Positions 1-7,379 of a stretch of DNA of 15,926 nt are shown here, one piece after another. Every line of letters starts with the position of its first letter. Positions within the stretch are counted from its first letter, which is position 1. Both the position numbers and the translations under genes were made by a program. Under the pieces are notes generated by a model that saw only the letters and a list, made by a program, of their open reading frames with translations, did no database searches and was not told the origin of the DNA. Origin of the DNA: Nitrospiraceae bacterium UBA2600 (GTDB lineage Bacteria; Nitrospirota; Thermodesulfovibrionia; Thermodesulfovibrionales; Thermodesulfovibrionaceae); assembly GCA_002339325.1 (NCBI GenBank), contig DDKK01000044.1, positions 1-15,926 of the forward strand, read 5' to 3'.

Positions 1-354
1 TCCTTCTCTCATAGAGTTGGCAAGAAAAAATCATAGCAACGCAAAATTTTATGTTCAGGACATTGAAACAGAGCCATTAGAGAGAAGTTTTCAGTATGTC
101 ATTGCTATAGGAGTTTTTAATTTAGCTGTGCAGCATTTGAAAGAGTCAATGAAAAAATGCGTAGAAATCCTATTCAATCATACTGAAAAAAACTTATCTT
201 TACCTGTCTGAATGAAAGGACAAAGTTGAGGGATATAAATGTTTCTTATTTTGCTAAAGAAGAGTTAGAGGAGATTGCAAAAAAGCTGACGAATAAATAT
301 CGGATAGATGAGAGCATAATAGAGGGAGATTTGTTTCTCATTCTTCAAAAATAG
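1..354 (+). pseudogene. Class I SAM-dependent methyltransferase, C-terminal part, frameshifted
   Basis: The gene is already open at the left edge (first full codon at position 2) and reads to a TGA at 209-211. The downstream frame then carries a natural continuation: from about 187 to the TAG at 352-354 it reads FTCLNERTKLRDINVSYFAKEE and onward to a LFLILQK end. Joined, the parts resemble the C-terminal half of class I methyltransferases: a YVIAIGVFNL strand followed by an amphipathic helix and a strand-rich C-terminus. The join lies at seven A residues (186-192), which contain A AAA AAC in the zero frame; one extra A, or a -1 shift, restores the product. The SAM-binding N-terminus lies outside the window. 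It may be a mutation, a sequencing error, or real slippage. The substrate is unknown; it lies just before the LPS operon. Confidence 0.65.
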
Positions 355-361
355 AGTTTGT

Positions 362-391
362 TTGAATTTAAACTATTCGGTAACTTAAAAT
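362..391 (+). promoter_or_regulatory. Candidate promoter of kdsD-lptF-lptG
   Basis: TTGAAT (362-367) and TAAAAT (386-391) are separated by 18 bp in the short gap before kdsD. The -10 hexamer ends only 7 bases before the ATG at 399, so transcription would begin at or next to the start codon. This is a weak, motif-only prediction. Confidence 0.3.
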
Positions 392-398
392 AAAATTC

Positions 399-1403
399 AT
401 GACGCCCAATATTTCTACAAACAACAATCAAAACAATGAGGATTTAATTGAGACTGCCAGAAGAGTTCTTACAATCGAAGCCCAGTCCCTTGAAACACTG
501 AAAGAAAGAATCGACGAGAATTTTCTAAAGGCTGTAGAGATAATAAGTAAATCCAAAGGAAGAGTTGTTGTTACTGGCATGGGAAAATCAGGACTTATAG
601 GAAGAAAGATTGCAGCAACTCTCGCATCTACAGGCACACCCTCGTTTTTCATGCATCCAGCAGAGGCAAGTCATGGAGACCTTGGAATGGTTACAGAAGA
701 AGATGTGGTTATAGCTATTTCAAATAGTGGTGAAACAGATGAAGTATTACGTCTTATTCCTTTTTTAAAATATTTCAACGTAAAACTAATAGCAATTACA
801 GGTAATCCTCAGTCAACATTGGCAAGGCAGGCTGATGCTGTACTTGATGTTTCCGTAAAAGAAGAAGCCTGTCCCTTTGGCTTTATTCCTACGGCCTCTA
901 CAACGGCAACTCTTGCCATGGGAGATGCACTTGCCGTAGCTCTTATAATGAAAAATGGCTTTAAGAAAGAAGATTTTGCCTTTTTTCATCCCGGAGGTTC
1001 ACTCGGAAGAAGAATGCTTACAAAAGTAAAAGATTTAATGCACAGGGAAGAGGAGCTTCCTGTTGTATATCCCCATGATTTAATGCTTGATGTAGTTTTA
1101 GAGATTTCATCAAAGAGGCTTGGTGTTGCCGTAGTTGTCGATGAAAGAGAGAAAATTCTCGGAATTATAACAGATGGCGATGTAAGAAGAGGAGTGCAGA
1201 AGTGGGGAAAGCAGTTTTTTGAGATGAAAGCATCTGATATTATGACTGTTGCACCTAAATCTATCGATGAAGACGAACTTGCTGCAGTGGCACTATCAAT
1301 AATGCAAAAATACTCAATAACAAGCCTCGTCGTGCCTTCTAAAGAAGGTGTTTTAAGGGGGATTATCCACATTCACGACATTCTCAAAAAGGGAATTTTT
1401 TAA
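399..1403 (+). CDS. kdsD: Arabinose-5-phosphate isomerase (KdsD/KpsF/GutQ family)
   Basis: It interconverts D-ribulose 5-phosphate and D-arabinose 5-phosphate in the cytoplasm, the first committed step toward Kdo for lipopolysaccharide. The protein has 334 residues, close to E. coli KdsD. An N-terminal SIS sugar-isomerase domain (about residues 40-180) shows the family signatures VVVTGMGKSGLIGRKIAATL, ASHGDLGM, ISNSGETDE and a PTASTT segment. FHPGGSLGRRM follows, then two CBS domains (about 210-334). An in-frame stop at 381-383 limits the start to the ATG at 399, and no Shine-Dalgarno sequence precedes it. The stop overlaps the next gene's ATG (TAATG at 1401-1405), so translation is probably coupled with lptF. 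The LPS-export genes downstream support the Kdo role over a sugar-catabolic GutQ role. Confidence 0.93.
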   Translation: MTPNISTNNNQNNEDLIETARRVLTIEAQSLETLKERIDENFLKAVEIISKSKGRVVVTGMGKSGLIGRKIAATLASTGTPSFFMHPAEASHGDLGMVTEEDVVIAISNSGETDEVLRLIPFLKYFNVKLIAITGNPQSTLARQADAVLDVSVKEEACPFGFIPTASTTATLAMGDALAVALIMKNGFKKEDFAFFHPGGSLGRRMLTKVKDLMHREEELPVVYPHDLMLDVVLEISSKRLGVAVVVDEREKILGIITDGDVRRGVQKWGKQFFEMKASDIMTVAPKSIDEDELAAVALSIMQKYSITSLVVPSKEGVLRGIIHIHDILKKGIF

Positions 1404-2452
1404 TGCTATTAATCTACAGGGCAATCTTACGAGAATTAATGCAAAATCTAATTATCTCTTTAGCTTTTTTGAATGCTCTTTTTGTTATAGAAAAATTAAT
1501 GAAATTAAGCAAAGTCTTCAGTTCTGTTGGTATAGATATTTTCAATCTAATTTTATTGGTGCTCCTACTTCAGCCACAACTTTTGATATTTACCATCCCC
1601 ATGTCCCTACTTTTAGCCACGCTTTTAACTTACGGTAGAGCCCAGACAGACAATGAAATGATAATCCTTATGGTGAGTGGATTGCCCTATAAAAGCACAT
1701 TTAAGCCAGCCATCTATGTTGGTTTAGCAGCTTTTTTATTGAGCATGGTGATGAGTTTTTATCTTGCTCCTACAGGTATAGGTGTTGTTAGAGAGAAGGT
1801 GCTTACAATTTTAGCTGAAAGAGCCCCTATGGGGATTGAAGAGAGAGTTTTTAATCAGGGATTTAAAGGAATAACCATCTTTGTTAAAGAAAAACCCGAT
1901 AGTCTTCGTTTAAAGGAAATTGTTATTTTTGATGAAAGAAGCGAAGATACGAAAATTATCATAGCAAGAGAGGGTAAGATAAACAAAGAAAAGGACAACA
2001 TTAGCTTAAGTCTAATTGATGGTAAAGCTTTTTTTAGCAGAGGAGCAACCCTTAATGAGGTTAATTTTAAAGAGTATATTTTCAGGCTTTCTCCCAATAT
2101 AGAGCCTATAGCGAAAAAAAATAGCGAACTTTCTTTATTTGAACTCATCTCAAAAATATCAAAGGAAGGAAAAATTGATTATAAGCTTGAACTTTACAAG
2201 AGATTTTCCCTTCCATTTCTTTGTCTAATAAGCGTGTATTTAGCACCTGCCCTTTGCATGCTAATCGGCAGAAGTGGAAGGCTTGGAGGTATTACCGCAG
2301 GGTTGATTGTTTTTGCTGTCTACTATGTACTAATGATATACGGTGTAAATCTCGCAAAGAGTGGGCGAATATCTGCAGAGATGGGTTCCTTTGCACCTGT
2401 TATAATTGTTGGCATCTTAACTTTTGCTCTTTACAAGAGGATAAGGCATTAA
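1403..2452 (+). CDS. lptF: LptF/LptG family LPS export permease (LptF position)
   Basis: Inner-membrane permease subunit that, with LptG and the ATPase LptB, extracts lipopolysaccharide and feeds it to the periplasmic Lpt bridge. It has 349 residues, about the family length. Hydrophobic segments near the N-terminus (about residues 10-30, 45-75 and 100-125) precede a hydrophilic periplasmic domain (about 130-255). Three more membrane segments close the protein (about 265-345, with LCLISVYLAPALCMLIGRSG). The motif TLLTYGRAQTDNEMIILMVSG is the typical cytoplasmic coupling region of the family, here EM-I-L-SG. It overlaps the kdsD stop by one base and is followed directly by the second permease gene. 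Calling this copy LptF and the next LptG rests on order and similarity impression; the two are paralogues. Confidence 0.85.
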   Translation: MLLIYRAILRELMQNLIISLAFLNALFVIEKLMKLSKVFSSVGIDIFNLILLVLLLQPQLLIFTIPMSLLLATLLTYGRAQTDNEMIILMVSGLPYKSTFKPAIYVGLAAFLLSMVMSFYLAPTGIGVVREKVLTILAERAPMGIEERVFNQGFKGITIFVKEKPDSLRLKEIVIFDERSEDTKIIIAREGKINKEKDNISLSLIDGKAFFSRGATLNEVNFKEYIFRLSPNIEPIAKKNSELSLFELISKISKEGKIDYKLELYKRFSLPFLCLISVYLAPALCMLIGRSGRLGGITAGLIVFAVYYVLMIYGVNLAKSGRISAEMGSFAPVIIVGILTFALYKRIRH

Positions 2453-3559
2453 ATGAACATAAACACCGTTTGTAAATTTTATATTAAAGACTTTTTGAAA
2501 ACATTCCTGTTACTAATTTTATCAATGTCTATACTTCTTGCAGTGGTTAGTCTTGTAGAAAAGATAGATGACTTTATTCCTTATAAACCCTCAGCATTTT
2601 TCTTCTTTCAGTATGTTCTTTACAACATACCAAGATTTCTCTTTTATTTAATACCATTTATTACTTTGATAAGTTCTCTCTTTGTTTTCTCTATCGGAGT
2701 GAGAACGAGGGAGTTTCTAATTTTATCAGTTTCTGGCGGTAGACTTAGAGTTCTTCTTAGACCCTTTTTAGTAATCGGAATTATAATTTCAATAGGAGGC
2801 TTTATTTTTGGAGAATTTATTCAACCAGAGTTTACAAAAAGGCTAAACTCTATGATTGAGGATTTAACAGAAAAAGGTAAAAGGACCATGCTAAAGGAGG
2901 TTTTTCTAAAAACGAGAGACGGGAAAATAGTAAAGATTGGTGTTTTTTCTCAAGAAAAGAAACAAGCCAACAAAGTAAAAATATTTGTAATAGACAAAGA
3001 CACAGTTACAAAAATGATTGAAAGCGAAAAAGCTGATATTGATAAAAAGGAATGGGCATTGAAAGGTGTAGTTATTTATGACTTTGCAAATGGGAAAATA
3101 GAGAAATTTGAACAACTACAATATCCAATGGATGTTAAGATTACTACTGTAGCATTTAAAGATATAAAAAAGATTGAAGAATTTGGTATTTCGGAACTTC
3201 TACAGAAAAGAAAAGAGTTAAAAAGAACAGGATTGAGTAATCCAAAGATTGACACGGACATCAGTGGGAGGCTTTCTTATAATCTGGTTACTTTTTTCAT
3301 GATGGTGCTTGGCATTTGTCTTCCTCTTGGAGCTTATGAAAAGTTCAGCTTTATTTTTTCAAAAACAAAAGGAACAACCGCAGGTGGAGCAGTGACTGTT
3401 GGTATAGGAATTGTAATTACTATAATTTACTGGCTTTTATATTCTTTATTTATGTTTATGGGCTATTCAAAAATTCTACCTCCCTTTGTTTCTCCCTGGA
3501 TAACTCCTATGATTTTCGGTGTGATTTCTTTTAAACTTTACTACTCAATAAAAGAATAG
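2453..3559 (+). CDS. lptG: LptF/LptG family LPS export permease (LptG position)
   Basis: Second permease subunit of the LptBFG transporter. The 368-residue protein has the same architecture as its upstream neighbour: membrane segments at about residues 12-32, 55-85 and 100-122, a soluble periplasmic domain (about 130-265), and three C-terminal segments (about 275-365). The coupling region reads FSIGVRTREFLILSVSGG, close to the R-E-L-SG pattern of the family. The ATG follows the lptF stop without a spacer, so the two subunits should be made together. lptB and the periplasmic Lpt proteins are not in this window. The gene ends 6 bp from the convergent yraN-like gene, and no convincing terminator lies between them. 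Confidence 0.85.
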   Translation: MNINTVCKFYIKDFLKTFLLLILSMSILLAVVSLVEKIDDFIPYKPSAFFFFQYVLYNIPRFLFYLIPFITLISSLFVFSIGVRTREFLILSVSGGRLRVLLRPFLVIGIIISIGGFIFGEFIQPEFTKRLNSMIEDLTEKGKRTMLKEVFLKTRDGKIVKIGVFSQEKKQANKVKIFVIDKDTVTKMIESEKADIDKKEWALKGVVIYDFANGKIEKFEQLQYPMDVKITTVAFKDIKKIEEFGISELLQKRKELKRTGLSNPKIDTDISGRLSYNLVTFFMMVLGICLPLGAYEKFSFIFSKTKGTTAGGAVTVGIGIVITIIYWLLYSLFMFMGYSKILPPFVSPWITPMIFGVISFKLYYSIKE

Positions 3560-3565
3560 TAAGCC

Positions 3566-3904
3566 CTACCAGAAGGCATTTTCTATGTGCTCAATTTTTT
3601 GGTCTTTTATGGCTATAACGTCAAATCTTACAGGATATTCCTTTTCTAACAATTTTAGATAGAAGAGGGCTAATTTCTTTAGCTTTACTTGTTTTCTCCT
3701 GTCAACTGCCAATACAGGCTCACCAAAGGTTTCTGAATTTCTTCTTTTTACTTCAACTATTACTATGTAATTTTTCTCCTTTGCAATAATGTCTATTTCT
3801 CCAAAGGGTGTGCGAAAATTTGAGCCTAAAATTTCATAGCCTTTTCCCTTTAGATATTTAATGGCCAGATTTTCGCCTTCTTTTCCGGTTTTTATTCTTC
3901 CCAT
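3566..3904 (-). CDS. yraN: YraN/UPF0102 family endonuclease-like protein
   Basis: A 112-residue protein of the UPF0102 family, whose fold is that of restriction-endonuclease-like and Holliday-junction-resolvase-like enzymes; the cellular role is poorly defined. The nuclease core is visible: GKEGENLAIKYLKGKGYEIL at the N-terminus, then GEIDII (Glu36 and Asp38), IVEVKRR (Glu51-x-Lys53), and a RFDVIAI strand near residue 95. The acidic residues and lysine match the metal-binding nuclease motif, so the active site looks intact. The ATG at 3904 lies inside the end of the TOPRIM gene (13-bp overlap), which makes translation coupling likely. It is the last gene of the four-gene minus-strand operon. 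No signal peptide or membrane segment is seen. Confidence 0.85.
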   Translation of the reverse strand: MGRIKTGKEGENLAIKYLKGKGYEILGSNFRTPFGEIDIIAKEKNYIVIVEVKRRNSETFGEPVLAVDRRKQVKLKKLALFYLKLLEKEYPVRFDVIAIKDQKIEHIENAFW

Positions 3905-4350
3905 TTCGTTACATCAAGGTTCTGACCAGATATTCTTTGAAAGAGTGTTGGAATTTGCTCTATCTCAGATATTTCTTTCTGACAAAGAATTTTTAAAAGT
4001 TCTCTTATTGATGCAAAATCCTCCCACATGCCATTTAAATGTTCACCAATCTTTGCATATAATTCTTCTCCTTTTTGATCCCAATCAAAGAGAAGAACAA
4101 CCTTTTCAAAACGAGTTGAAATATTCTCTGCAAATTCGTAAATAGATTTACCACTATGGAGAGTTATTATTTCTCCACCGAAACCTATCTCCTTGAGAGC
4201 TTTCTTGTCTCTTTTTCCTTCAACAATAATTGGAACAAGCTTGTTTATTTCATGAAGATAGTGAAGAACTTCTCTTATTTTCTCAGCCCTTTCCCAGTCA
4301 AGAGGAACAAACTCCTTTCTATTCCTTCTCTGCTTTTCATGTAGTGACAT
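3892..4350 (-). CDS. Small TOPRIM-domain protein
   Basis: A 152-residue protein with a compact TOPRIM fold. The conserved glutamate lies in PIIVEGKRDKKAL (Glu44), and the Asp-x-Asp motif is in VVLLFDWDQKGEEL (Asp89 and Asp91). These residues bind Mg2+ in primases, topoisomerases, RNase M5 and OLD nucleases. There is no zinc finger, helicase or RNase M5-specific C-terminus, so it belongs to the stand-alone TOPRIM proteins of unknown substrate. The N-terminus is basic (HEKQRRNRKE), which could help bind nucleic acid. The start overlaps the end of the phosphofructokinase gene by 14 bp, and the end overlaps the YraN-like nuclease gene by 13 bp. Pairing with a nuclease-like protein suggests a nucleic-acid role (inference), although the promoter-proximal genes are glycolytic. 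Confidence 0.8.
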   Translation of the reverse strand: MSLHEKQRRNRKEFVPLDWERAEKIREVLHYLHEINKLVPIIVEGKRDKKALKEIGFGGEIITLHSGKSIYEFAENISTRFEKVVLLFDWDQKGEELYAKIGEHLNGMWEDFASIRELLKILCQKEISEIEQIPTLFQRISGQNLDVTKWEE

Positions 4351-5572
4351 AAAAGAACTTTTCCTTAAACATTTCCTCTGTAATTTTGGCCACTGAGGCT
4401 AAGGATTTTAATCTTTCTCCTTCAAAATCTTCCTTTTCAAGTCTTATCATGTACTTTCTTCCGACTTCGTAATTTTCCGATGTAATGTCGACTTTTCTTA
4501 CTTTAACTTTTCCAGTGCGGTAATCAATGAGTTCTACAAAGGGAATAGGACGAAGATGTCCTTCTTCAAAGGTTATCATTGCTCCTGTGCCACCTCTTAG
4601 AAGATAACGAACAGCTCCGTAGCCGAGATTTCTTGTGTATTCAATATCAAAGGGAATTGGGTTCGCAGACCTTAATTCATAGCCGATATTTTTATCAACT
4701 ATTGTAACTTTAATCCCCATTTCTTCCAGTGATTTTTTTACGAAATTTTTCATAATTCTTCCAAGTTGAATTTCGCTGAGACGCACCCTTCCTGTTTCAT
4801 CTCTCTCTAACTGCTCGTATTCGCTTAGTTCTTCTGCATCAAATTTTTCAGAAAGTCCTTCAGCCATTATGGCAACTCCGTGGTCTCTTCCCATGCTTAA
4901 TCTCTTTATTATTGCTCCTGTAAGTATATCGGCGACTTTTTTGAAAGATATCTTTTCTTCTGGAAACTCTTCGGGAATTATCGTCAGTGTAGCTCCAGCT
5001 GCTTTACCAACTCCTAATGCAAGATGCCCTGTATGCCTTCCCATGATTGTGAGAAAATACCATCTTGCCGTAACTTTCGCATCTTCCATAATATTTTTGA
5101 CAATCTCTACCCCCCAGTGTCTTGCAGTTTCATATCCGAAAGTAGGCACACCACCTGGTAAAGGTATATCGTTATCAATGGTCTTTGGAACGTGTACAAC
5201 GTTTATATCTCCTCTTGCTTCCCTTTCAATCCAGTTTGCCATGAAAAGGGTTCCATCTCCACCTATAGTAAGAAGATAGTTTATCTCAAGTTTTTTAAGT
5301 GTCTCCATCAATACTGGAAATTTCTCCTTTACCCTTTCAGCGTGTTCCCTTGAAGTTCTTAGAATTGAACCGCCTAAAGTATGTATTCTTGATACGTCAT
5401 CAACAGTAAGAGGCATACCACACGAGAGATTTCCATCAAATAGAGGCTTGAACCCTCCTTTTATTCCAATCACCCTTTTACCCTGATTTATAGCCTCAAT
5501 CGTGGCAGCACTTATTGTGCCGTTTATCCCTGGAGCAGGTCCTCCTCCTACAATAATTCCTAAGGTTTCCAT
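4337..5572 (-). CDS. pfkA: 6-phosphofructokinase, ATP- or PPi-dependent
   Basis: It phosphorylates fructose 6-phosphate to fructose 1,6-bisphosphate. The 411-residue protein is longer than the approximately 320-residue E. coli enzyme and fits the long PfkA/Pfp-like clades. Motifs: GGGPAPGIN (residues 9-17), GGDGT (104-108), PKTIDND (129-135, with the catalytic Asp) and MGRHTGHLAL (177-186). The phosphoryl-donor signature is mixed: Gly after GGD is the ATP-type residue, whereas Lys130 in PKTIDND is found in PPi enzymes and in some ATP-using clades. The donor therefore cannot be settled by eye. A clear AGGAGG at 5577-5582 overlaps the stop codon of the upstream aldolase gene and sets the ATG at 5572. 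The neighbouring aldolase uses its product, forming a two-step glycolytic module. Confidence 0.88.
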   Translation of the reverse strand: METLGIIVGGGPAPGINGTISAATIEAINQGKRVIGIKGGFKPLFDGNLSCGMPLTVDDVSRIHTLGGSILRTSREHAERVKEKFPVLMETLKKLEINYLLTIGGDGTLFMANWIEREARGDINVVHVPKTIDNDIPLPGGVPTFGYETARHWGVEIVKNIMEDAKVTARWYFLTIMGRHTGHLALGVGKAAGATLTIIPEEFPEEKISFKKVADILTGAIIKRLSMGRDHGVAIMAEGLSEKFDAEELSEYEQLERDETGRVRLSEIQLGRIMKNFVKKSLEEMGIKVTIVDKNIGYELRSANPIPFDIEYTRNLGYGAVRYLLRGGTGAMITFEEGHLRPIPFVELIDYRTGKVKVRKVDITSENYEVGRKYMIRLEKEDFEGERLKSLASVAKITEEMFKEKFFYVTT

Positions 5573-5580
5573 GTTCCCTC

Positions 5581-6924
5581 CTAAATTTCTATTTTTACGG
5601 GAACTTTGACAGGAGAAACTGTTCTGTTTACAATTTCTACGGTGTTGAAAACCTTGAGCTTTGAGAATAGAAGTTCAAATTTTTCCTCAAGTTCAGCCAT
5701 TATCGGTTCTTTAACCTCTCTGGGAAGACTCCACCACTCTTTTTTGAAAGGCCCGAAGCCTTTCTTGCGGGTGCTGTAGATAAACTGTTCTTCAGTCTGC
5801 CCTTCTTTCCACTCTGATGCAAACTGTTTCTTCAAATATTCGTAAATTGTTCTTCTAAAATCCTCTGGCAGAGCTTTACTGTCATATATTATGTTTTGAA
5901 ATCCGGTGGCAAGATGTATTTCTGAGGTTCCTGTTTCGGGAAATTTGTCAAATGCTTCCTCGGGCAGCGTGCTGGCACCATGCTGGACACATCCACTTAA
6001 ACCATATTCTTTTCTTACGAGTTCTGAGAGAGTTTTAAGGGTGTCAAAGTCAATTTTAACTTGGGCAATGTTACCATCGGGAAGAACTACTCCACCGTGT
6101 TTTGTTCCTGTCTGCACACTCAGCTTACTTAAGCCTTTTTTGCCTTTATATACATCTTTGAAGCCATCAAGATATGCCCTTGCTTCTTCAGGAGTGCTGT
6201 TTTTACCACCTATCTCTCCGATTTCTCCACCTATAGATATAGTAACGCCTTCTGGTTCTAAGCTTCTTACGTGTTCTGCAAGTCTTGCTGTGTTTTCAAA
6301 GTTTGGTCTCTGCTGTTCATAGATTGTCTCTTTGCTTAGGTCAACAAGAGTAGAGGTATCAATATCAATGTTATAGAACTCTGCATCAATTGCTTCTTTT
6401 ATTAATCCTTTCACATAGTTAGTTTCCATTACAGGGTCTTTTTCAAAGTATCTCCTGACAATCTGAAAATGGTCTCCCTGTAGAAATACAGGGCCTGCAT
6501 AACCTTCCCGAACTGCTGCTGCTAAAACACAAGCAGAATACTCAAGAGGACGCTGTTTAGTATAACCAATCTCAGAGCGTGCTATTTCGAAGATAAAAGC
6601 ACCCACCTTTCTTTCCTTCGCTTTCCTGAAAATTGCTCTTGCCACGTCATAAGTTAACCCTCTTATATTTATTGCCGGCACTGTAAAGCCGGGAAACTCC
6701 CTTCCCATTTCCTCATATAGAGACTGAATGGATGAGGGAATTGCACCCATCTCTTTTGCAATTTCTTTAATTAGGAGAAATTTTTTTGCTCTTTCTTCAT
6801 CGTTTTCCTCGAAGACTGCATCAAAGATTAGTTTGTCCATTGAGCTTATAATCTTGTCTTTATTCTTTAAAAAAACTTTGCCGCCTTTCACATCAATAAT
6901 TTCAAAGAAATTCTCAAATCCCAT
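5581..6924 (-). CDS. Class II (metal-dependent) fructose-bisphosphate aldolase family protein
   Basis: Probably cleaves or forms fructose 1,6-bisphosphate, linking to the phosphofructokinase gene 8 bp downstream. The class II core is recognisable. FTVPAINIRG (80-89) is the first strand and LQGDHFQ (148-154) carries an Asp-His in the metal region. GGEIGEIGG (232-240) corresponds to the E-G-x-G loop, TKHGGVV has His276, and VQHGAST (313-319) has His315, equivalent to LHGGSG. At 447 residues it is longer than ordinary class II aldolases (about 285-360). The extra length comes from a roughly 75-residue N-terminal helical region and a long C-terminal tail rich in Lys, Glu and Trp. The start is the ATG at 6924, 6 nt after GGAGGT (6931-6936). 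A tagatose-bisphosphate or other sugar-phosphate substrate is possible, but the phosphofructokinase partner favours fructose bisphosphate. Confidence 0.82.
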   Translation of the reverse strand: MGFENFFEIIDVKGGKVFLKNKDKIISSMDKLIFDAVFEENDEERAKKFLLIKEIAKEMGAIPSSIQSLYEEMGREFPGFTVPAINIRGLTYDVARAIFRKAKERKVGAFIFEIARSEIGYTKQRPLEYSACVLAAAVREGYAGPVFLQGDHFQIVRRYFEKDPVMETNYVKGLIKEAIDAEFYNIDIDTSTLVDLSKETIYEQQRPNFENTARLAEHVRSLEPEGVTISIGGEIGEIGGKNSTPEEARAYLDGFKDVYKGKKGLSKLSVQTGTKHGGVVLPDGNIAQVKIDFDTLKTLSELVRKEYGLSGCVQHGASTLPEEAFDKFPETGTSEIHLATGFQNIIYDSKALPEDFRRTIYEYLKKQFASEWKEGQTEEQFIYSTRKKGFGPFKKEWWSLPREVKEPIMAELEEKFELLFSKLKVFNTVEIVNRTVSPVKVPVKIEI

Positions 6925-6950
6925 ATGGCCACCTCCAAAAATTTTTTAAT

Positions 6951-6956
6951 ATTATA
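6951..6956 (-). promoter_or_regulatory. Possible -10 element of the aldolase operon
   Basis: On the minus strand TATAAT lies 27 nt before the aldolase ATG, at a distance that would give a short leader containing GGAGGT. No good -35 hexamer is found 16-19 bp upstream, so it is only a candidate. The rest of 6957-7045 is AT-rich and shows nothing else recognisable. Confidence 0.3.
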
Positions 6957-7045
6957 ATCAATTTATATCCCGAAAAATCTACCTAAAGAGCAATTTCGTA
7001 AACAGACAGAACCTTAAAAAATTGAGAAATATGTGAGGAAATATA

Positions 7046-7075
7046 TTGACAAATGATAATGATTTTCATTAACAT
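7046..7075 (+). promoter_or_regulatory. Sigma70-like promoter facing the metal-cofactor cluster
   Basis: A perfect -35 hexamer, TTGACA (7046-7051), is followed after 18 bp by TAACAT (7070-7075), a 4-of-6 match to the -10 consensus. The spacer contains the Fur-like operator. The first coding region in this direction begins at 7451, so the leader would be about 370 nt and would include the whole MITE-like element. Confidence 0.5.
7054..7073 (+). promoter_or_regulatory. Fur-family operator (7-1-7 dyad)
   Basis: TGATAATGATTTTCA (7054-7068) matches the 7-1-7 Fur motif TGATAATnATTATCA at all but one position. The overlapping 19-mer at 7055-7073 matches the classical GATAATGATAATCATTATC box at 16 of 19 positions. 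It fills the spacer and touches the -10, the usual place for repression by an iron-loaded Fur-type regulator. Fur, PerR, Zur and Mur sites are related; the TGATAAT half-site fits Fur best. Confidence 0.65.
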
Positions 7076-7109
7076 AATTTTAAAATAAGAGGCTGTTCAA
7101 TTATTAAAG

Positions 7110-7350
7110 GTCATTCCGAGTATCCTCAATGGGTGCGAGGAATCTGACCTGTAGGGTCATCCCGAGGGCGAAGCCCGAGGGATCTCTTGATTTGAAAAAT
7201 CTGGGGATTCCTCGTAGACCCTTTGCCTCTGGCTCAGGGCTCGCTTCGCTCGGCTCGGAATGACAGCCCCAATCTGTCACCCCGAGCGTTAGCGAGGGGT
7301 CTCATAAAAGATGAGATTCCTTGCCTTCGCCTTGCTATGCTCGGAATGAC
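7110..7350. repeat. Array of five GTCATTCCGAG...CGAGGAATCT palindromic units
   Basis: Degenerate copies occur at 7110-7145 (forward), 7156-7185 (forward), about 7205-7263 (inverted, extended), 7276-7302 (forward) and 7314-7350 (inverted). Each starts with GTCAYYCCGAG, has a GC-rich hairpin-forming middle (for example GGGCGAAGCCC at about 7166-7176), and ends with CGAGGRATCT or its complement. Units 4 and 5 face each other across a CTCAT/ATGAG hairpin (7301-7315). Dispersed repeats of this type occur in many bacterial genomes (recalled). The strand bias of the units and their GC content set them apart from the AT-rich host sequence. Confidence 0.75.
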
Positions 7351-7379
7351 AGACGGAGGTAATTGAAAAAATTTTAGGG

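Noticed and set aside
986..1372. 128-codon open frame on the minus strand within kdsD
   Set aside because: It lies opposite a clear kdsD coding frame and its Ser/Thr-rich translation resembles no family; it is a mirror of codon bias.
3560..3600. Terminator between lptG and the convergent yraN-like gene
   Set aside because: Only a four-base AGAA/TTCT stem is present, with no GC-rich stem or T-tract.
7110..7350. CRISPR array
   Set aside because: The units are inverted and direct, of unequal length, and have no regular unique spacers; they are palindromic dispersed repeats.
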